Shown here: positions 21,193 through 23,856 of the stretch, in pieces
Layout: each line of letters opens with the position of its first letter
Numbering within the stretch: position 1 is the stretch's first letter
Source: a virus
Strand: one strand, 5' to 3'
Virus record (IMG/VR): IMGVR_UViG_3300042881_001950
Coordinates: 1 to 23,856 of that record
DNA length: 23,856 bases
Translations under genes and position numbers: made by a program
The notes under the pieces: generated by a model
Databases searched by the model: none
Told to the model about the DNA's origin: nothing
Seen by the model: only the letters and a program-made list of their open reading frames with translations

Positions 21193-21290
21193 ACCCGTTC
21201 GCGAAAACCAAGACGGCCGCTCGTCAGGCCACACCTGAAGAAATACAGCAACTGCTCGGCCCCAACTGGCATGAGGTAAAAACGTCATGA
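21003..21290 (+). CDS. -1-frame extension of the tail assembly chaperone (lambda T-like)
   Basis: In the -1 frame from base 21003 the reading continues IWDTIWECAGILGVHPGEW, then TFRNLVIARNARLEMDWWHT, ANLLAQTANLHRPKHA, and PEEIQQLLGPNWHEVKTS, ending at TGA 21288-21290. The pattern 'AGILG...P..FT-R-L' followed by 'HTANLLA' is typical of lambda T-like parts. No start codon precedes the conserved block in this frame; the first ATG (21102) lies after it, so the product needs frameshifting. A canonical slip heptamer TTTTTTC in phase lies at 20874-20880 but is about 120 bases too early. The real shift site is likely at about 20990-21005. The stop overlaps the tape-measure ATG. Confidence 0.62.
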   Translation: MWDTIWECAGILGVHPGEWTFRNLVIARNARLEMDWWHTANLLAQTANLHRPKHAPSVQPARLNPFAKTKTAARQATPEEIQQLLGPNWHEVKTS

Positions 21291-23521
21291 GCAGGGTAAG
21301 GGGCGGACAGGTCTACGTCGAAATCGGGGCGGATCCCCGCAAGCTGTTTCGGTCGCTGCAAGACCTGAACAAGCACGTCGGCAAGGTCGGGTCGCTGCTG
21401 CAGGGCCTCGGGACACGGATGACGGCGTTCGGGGCGGCCCTGACGGCGCCGCTGGCCTTGGCGACCCGGCAGTTCGCCCAGTTTGACGACGCGATTCGCC
21501 TGACAGGGGCCGTGAGCGGTGCGGCAGGAGCAGACCTGCAAAAGCTCAACGACCGAGCCAGGGAGCTGGGCGCGACTACATCGTTCACGGCGGTTCAAGT
21601 CGCCACGTTGATGGGCGAGCTGGGCCGCGCGGGTTTTAAGCCCGACGAGATCAACGCGATGACCGGCGCGGTCTTGAATCTCGCCCGGGCCACCGGAACC
21701 GACGCGACCCTGTCGGCCGGCATCATGGCGGCCACGCTCAGGCAGTTTGGCCTTGGCGCTGCGGATGCGACCCGCGCGGCGGATGTGCTGACCGAGACCG
21801 CCAACGCAACCTTCAACAGTGTGGAAAGCCTCGGCGAGGCCTTGAAGTACGCCGGCCCCGTGGCGTCTAGCCTTGGCATGTCGCTCGAGGACACGGCCGC
21901 CATCCTAGGCGTGCTTGGAAACGTCGGCATTCAGGGCAGCGAGGCGGGCACCGCCTTAAGGCGGCTGGCGGTGATCTCGGCAGGTGCAGGCGAAGAACTG
22001 CAGAAGATTTTCGGCGTCACCAACATGGACGCGGCCGGCAACCTGAAACCGTTGGTCGACATTCTGGACGAGATCAACACCGCCACGGCGAACATGGGCG
22101 TGGCCGAGCGGACAGCCAAGATGGCCGAAGCGTTCGGCCTGCTAGGTATCACGTCGGCAAATGTGCTTTCGCAGACGGCCGGCGGCGTCAGAGGGCTGGC
22201 GGACGACCTGCAGAACGCGGAAGGCGTAGCATCCCGCACGGCCAAGGAAATGGACGCCGGCCTAGGCGGATCGATGCGGATTTTGTTGTCAGCCGCCGAA
22301 GGTGCCAGCCTAGCCATCGGTGACGCATTGTCGCCGGCGCTGCAGGCCATGGCCGCGAGTGTCACCGCTGCGCTGGGCGGGATCACCGAGTTCATCAAAC
22401 AGAATCAGGCCTTGATCGTGACGGTCGCCAAGACTATCGCAACCGTGCTGGCGGCCGGCGTGGCGTTGGCCGCGCTCGGCACGGCAGTCGCCGCAGTCAC
22501 GGCCGCCATCGGCGTCGTGTTGTCTCCCATTGGTGCTGTGATCGCTGCGATTGGGCTGATCGCCGTCGCAGTCAACCAAGCTACCGGCGTGTTTGCGGTC
22601 TTGTCGGAAACGGTGTCCACCACGTTCGCTGGCATCTACGAGGCCATCGTCGACGGCGACCTGGCCGGTGCCATGGACATTCTGTGGGCTGGCGCACATG
22701 CCTCGCTGGTTCGCGGCCTGGCATCTCTGACGGAGGTGTTTGGCCCGTGGGTCACGTTCATCGAAAACACGTTCACGTTTTTGGCGGCCAACGTAATGAC
22801 CATTTGGGATGGCATGTTGCAAGGCCTTGCGGCCGGTTGGGATGGGCTAGAGTCAGACCTTCGGAAAGCCACAAACTTCCTTGATTGGCTTGCCAACGGC
22901 GGCAACCTGGAAGCACTGAACAAAGCAGTAGACGATCAGATTGCAGACCGCAGACGCGAGCGTCAACAGGCCATCCCCAACCGTTTCGCGGTTGCTAACG
23001 AAACAGCCGACCAGCGGATTCGCGACGCCGAAGCCAGGCAGCAGGCAGCGCGCCAAGAGGCAGACGCCGCGGAGCAGGCCGTGGCAGGCAAGTCGCGAGC
23101 CGCCCGTGGTCGAAGGGTGCAAAACGACCAGTTTCGCGAGCTGCTCAAGTCGGTGGAAGGTGCCACAACTCTCCAGCAACTCCGCGATGCCTACCAGGAG
23201 TTTGATGCGTTGTCGGCCAATGGTCGGCTGACCGACGCCCAGGTGACGACGATCGAAGACGCGCTGGAATCGTCTCAGGAGCGAATCAGTAAGGGCATGG
23301 GCGGCATGGGCGGCGACGGGGCCGCCGCACAGATTCGCGGCGGGGCGGCTGCCGCGCAGGCTGAGTCGTCCGCCTCGTCTGCCGACGTGGTCGGCACCTT
23401 CTCCGGGGCCGCGCTTAGTCAACTTGGGTTCAGCCAGAACCTGGCGCAGAAACAACTCGACAAACTCGCGCAGATCGAACAGAACACCCGAGACCCCATG
23501 GCCGGCCTCGTCGCCGACTGA
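21287..23521 (+). CDS. Tape measure protein, 744 aa
   Basis: This sets tail length and is ejected with DNA. The N-terminal half is the TP901-1/TIGR01760 type: VYVEIGADPRKLFRSLQDLN, ARELGATTSFTAVQVATLMGELGRAGF, ATNATGT-like loops, ALKYAGPVASSLGMSLEDTA and GTALRRLAVI are diagnostic. A strongly hydrophobic stretch at about residues 375-445 (AKTIATVLAAGVALAALG, AVAAVTAAIGVVLSPIGA) likely forms membrane-penetrating helices. The last 200 residues are a coiled-coil region (RDAEARQQAARQEADAAEQA) and a Gly/Ala-rich tail. At about 0.15 nm per residue the tail would be near 110 nm. The ATG at 21287 overlaps the chaperone extension. Composition of the C-terminal third is slightly less GC-rich. Confidence 0.9.
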   Translation: MSRVRGGQVYVEIGADPRKLFRSLQDLNKHVGKVGSLLQGLGTRMTAFGAALTAPLALATRQFAQFDDAIRLTGAVSGAAGADLQKLNDRARELGATTSFTAVQVATLMGELGRAGFKPDEINAMTGAVLNLARATGTDATLSAGIMAATLRQFGLGAADATRAADVLTETANATFNSVESLGEALKYAGPVASSLGMSLEDTAAILGVLGNVGIQGSEAGTALRRLAVISAGAGEELQKIFGVTNMDAAGNLKPLVDILDEINTATANMGVAERTAKMAEAFGLLGITSANVLSQTAGGVRGLADDLQNAEGVASRTAKEMDAGLGGSMRILLSAAEGASLAIGDALSPALQAMAASVTAALGGITEFIKQNQALIVTVAKTIATVLAAGVALAALGTAVAAVTAAIGVVLSPIGAVIAAIGLIAVAVNQATGVFAVLSETVSTTFAGIYEAIVDGDLAGAMDILWAGAHASLVRGLASLTEVFGPWVTFIENTFTFLAANVMTIWDGMLQGLAAGWDGLESDLRKATNFLDWLANGGNLEALNKAVDDQIADRRRERQQAIPNRFAVANETADQRIRDAEARQQAARQEADAAEQAVAGKSRAARGRRVQNDQFRELLKSVEGATTLQQLRDAYQEFDALSANGRLTDAQVTTIEDALESSQERISKGMGGMGGDGAAAQIRGGAAAAQAESSASSADVVGTFSGAALSQLGFSQNLAQKQLDKLAQIEQNTRDPMAGLVAD

Positions 23522-23525
23522 CACC

Positions 23526-23856
23526 ATGCCTATTTTTCGCTGGGTCGAAGACAACTCGAGCCGTAGCGCCACGATCCACCGGCTGGGCAAGAAGGCGCAG
23601 AGCACCTACCGCCGAAGCTGGAAAATCTTCGGAACCAGCGACGACGTCGCGCTTCACGCAGACATCAACGACACGCTGTATCGGTTCGCGCTCTTTTGGC
23701 AGTACCCGGGGCAACCGCAGAATCAGCTCCACCTTGAGTCGTACAGCGTCGAGTATCTCGGCGACAATGCCTGGCAACTGCAGGCCGTCTATATCTCGGA
23801 CGGTGGCGAGGATGACCAGCAAAGAGATCCGCTCAAGCGGCTGCGGTCGTTTGACA
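23526..23856 (+). CDS. 5' part of a distal tail protein candidate (partial)
   Basis: An ATG at 23526, four bases after the tape-measure stop, opens a frame that runs off the right edge (110 residues visible). It reads MPIFRWVEDNSSRSATIHRL, then KKAQSTYRRSWKIFGTSDD, with aromatic and beta-strand-rich sequence afterwards (LYRFALFWQYPGQPQNQLHL, YLGDNAWQLQAVYIS). The gene position directly after the tape measure is that of distal tail/baseplate hub proteins such as lambda gpM or Dit. No diagnostic motif is visible in this part. It is the last feature and continues outside the window. Confidence 0.6.
   Translation, partial: MPIFRWVEDNSSRSATIHRLGKKAQSTYRRSWKIFGTSDDVALHADINDTLYRFALFWQYPGQPQNQLHLESYSVEYLGDNAWQLQAVYISDGGEDDQQRDPLKRLRSFD

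Noticed and set aside
23430-23822. A 130-residue minus-strand frame at the right edge
   Set aside because: The plus strand here carries the tape-measure end and the next open gene. The minus frame has no recognisable feature and crosses that junction.

Overview
The window is a contiguous stretch of a tailed-phage genome (free phage or prophage). All genes I accept lie on the + strand, are tightly packed, and mostly overlap by 1-14 bases (ATGA, TGATG and GTGA junctions). The DNA is GC-rich, GTG starts are common, and many starts lack a clear Shine-Dalgarno. This suggests a high-GC Gram-negative host. A planctomycete is possible, but that is only an impression. No integrase, lysis gene, tRNA or CRISPR array was seen, so lifestyle cannot be decided.

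Layout. (1) 1-4431 is an early/replication operon: small unknown proteins, a winged-helix protein, a PD-(D/E)XK nuclease-like protein, an excisionase-like HTH, a ParB-like/MT-A70 adenine methyltransferase fusion, a second possible nuclease, a replisome-organizer-like protein with an origin-like segment inside its gene, a coiled-coil protein and a Holliday-junction-resolvase-like nuclease. (2) 4432-11280 is the packaging/head module: large terminase, small membrane protein, gpW-position protein, portal, a 22-codon ORF, a fused protease-scaffold-major capsid protein, a DUF2190 capsid cement protein and a head-tail connector. (3) 11280-18279 is an unusual cargo block: three collagen-like (Gly-Pro-Thr-Gly) proteins, a LamG-like lectin protein, a small protein, then five genes for sugar chemistry (GH130-like propeller, two paralogous HtrL/YibB-like glycosyltransferase candidates, a MycE/TylF-like sugar O-methyltransferase, and a GT2 glycosyltransferase with a TPR-like tail). 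(4) 18281-23856 is the tail module of a long non-contractile tail: terminator and completion candidates, three tandem tail-tube-like paralogues, a tail assembly chaperone whose second half is in the -1 frame, a 744-residue tape measure and the start of a distal-tail gene.

The packaging and tail genes follow the lambda/HK97-like order (A-W-B-C/E-D-FII, then U/Z-V-G-T-H-M), so functions of weakly recognised genes come partly from position. The most novel point is the cargo block. Gly-Pro-Thr collagen repeats are co-encoded with glycosyltransferases and a sugar O-methyltransferase, which resembles the O-methylrhamnose-decorated collagen-like BclA of Bacillus spores. I infer a phage-encoded system that decorates its own fibres with methylated glycans. 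Other points of interest are an in-frame internal start that would yield a protease-free capsid protein, an origin-like repeat cluster inside the replication gene, and a repeated intergenic element ahead of structural genes.
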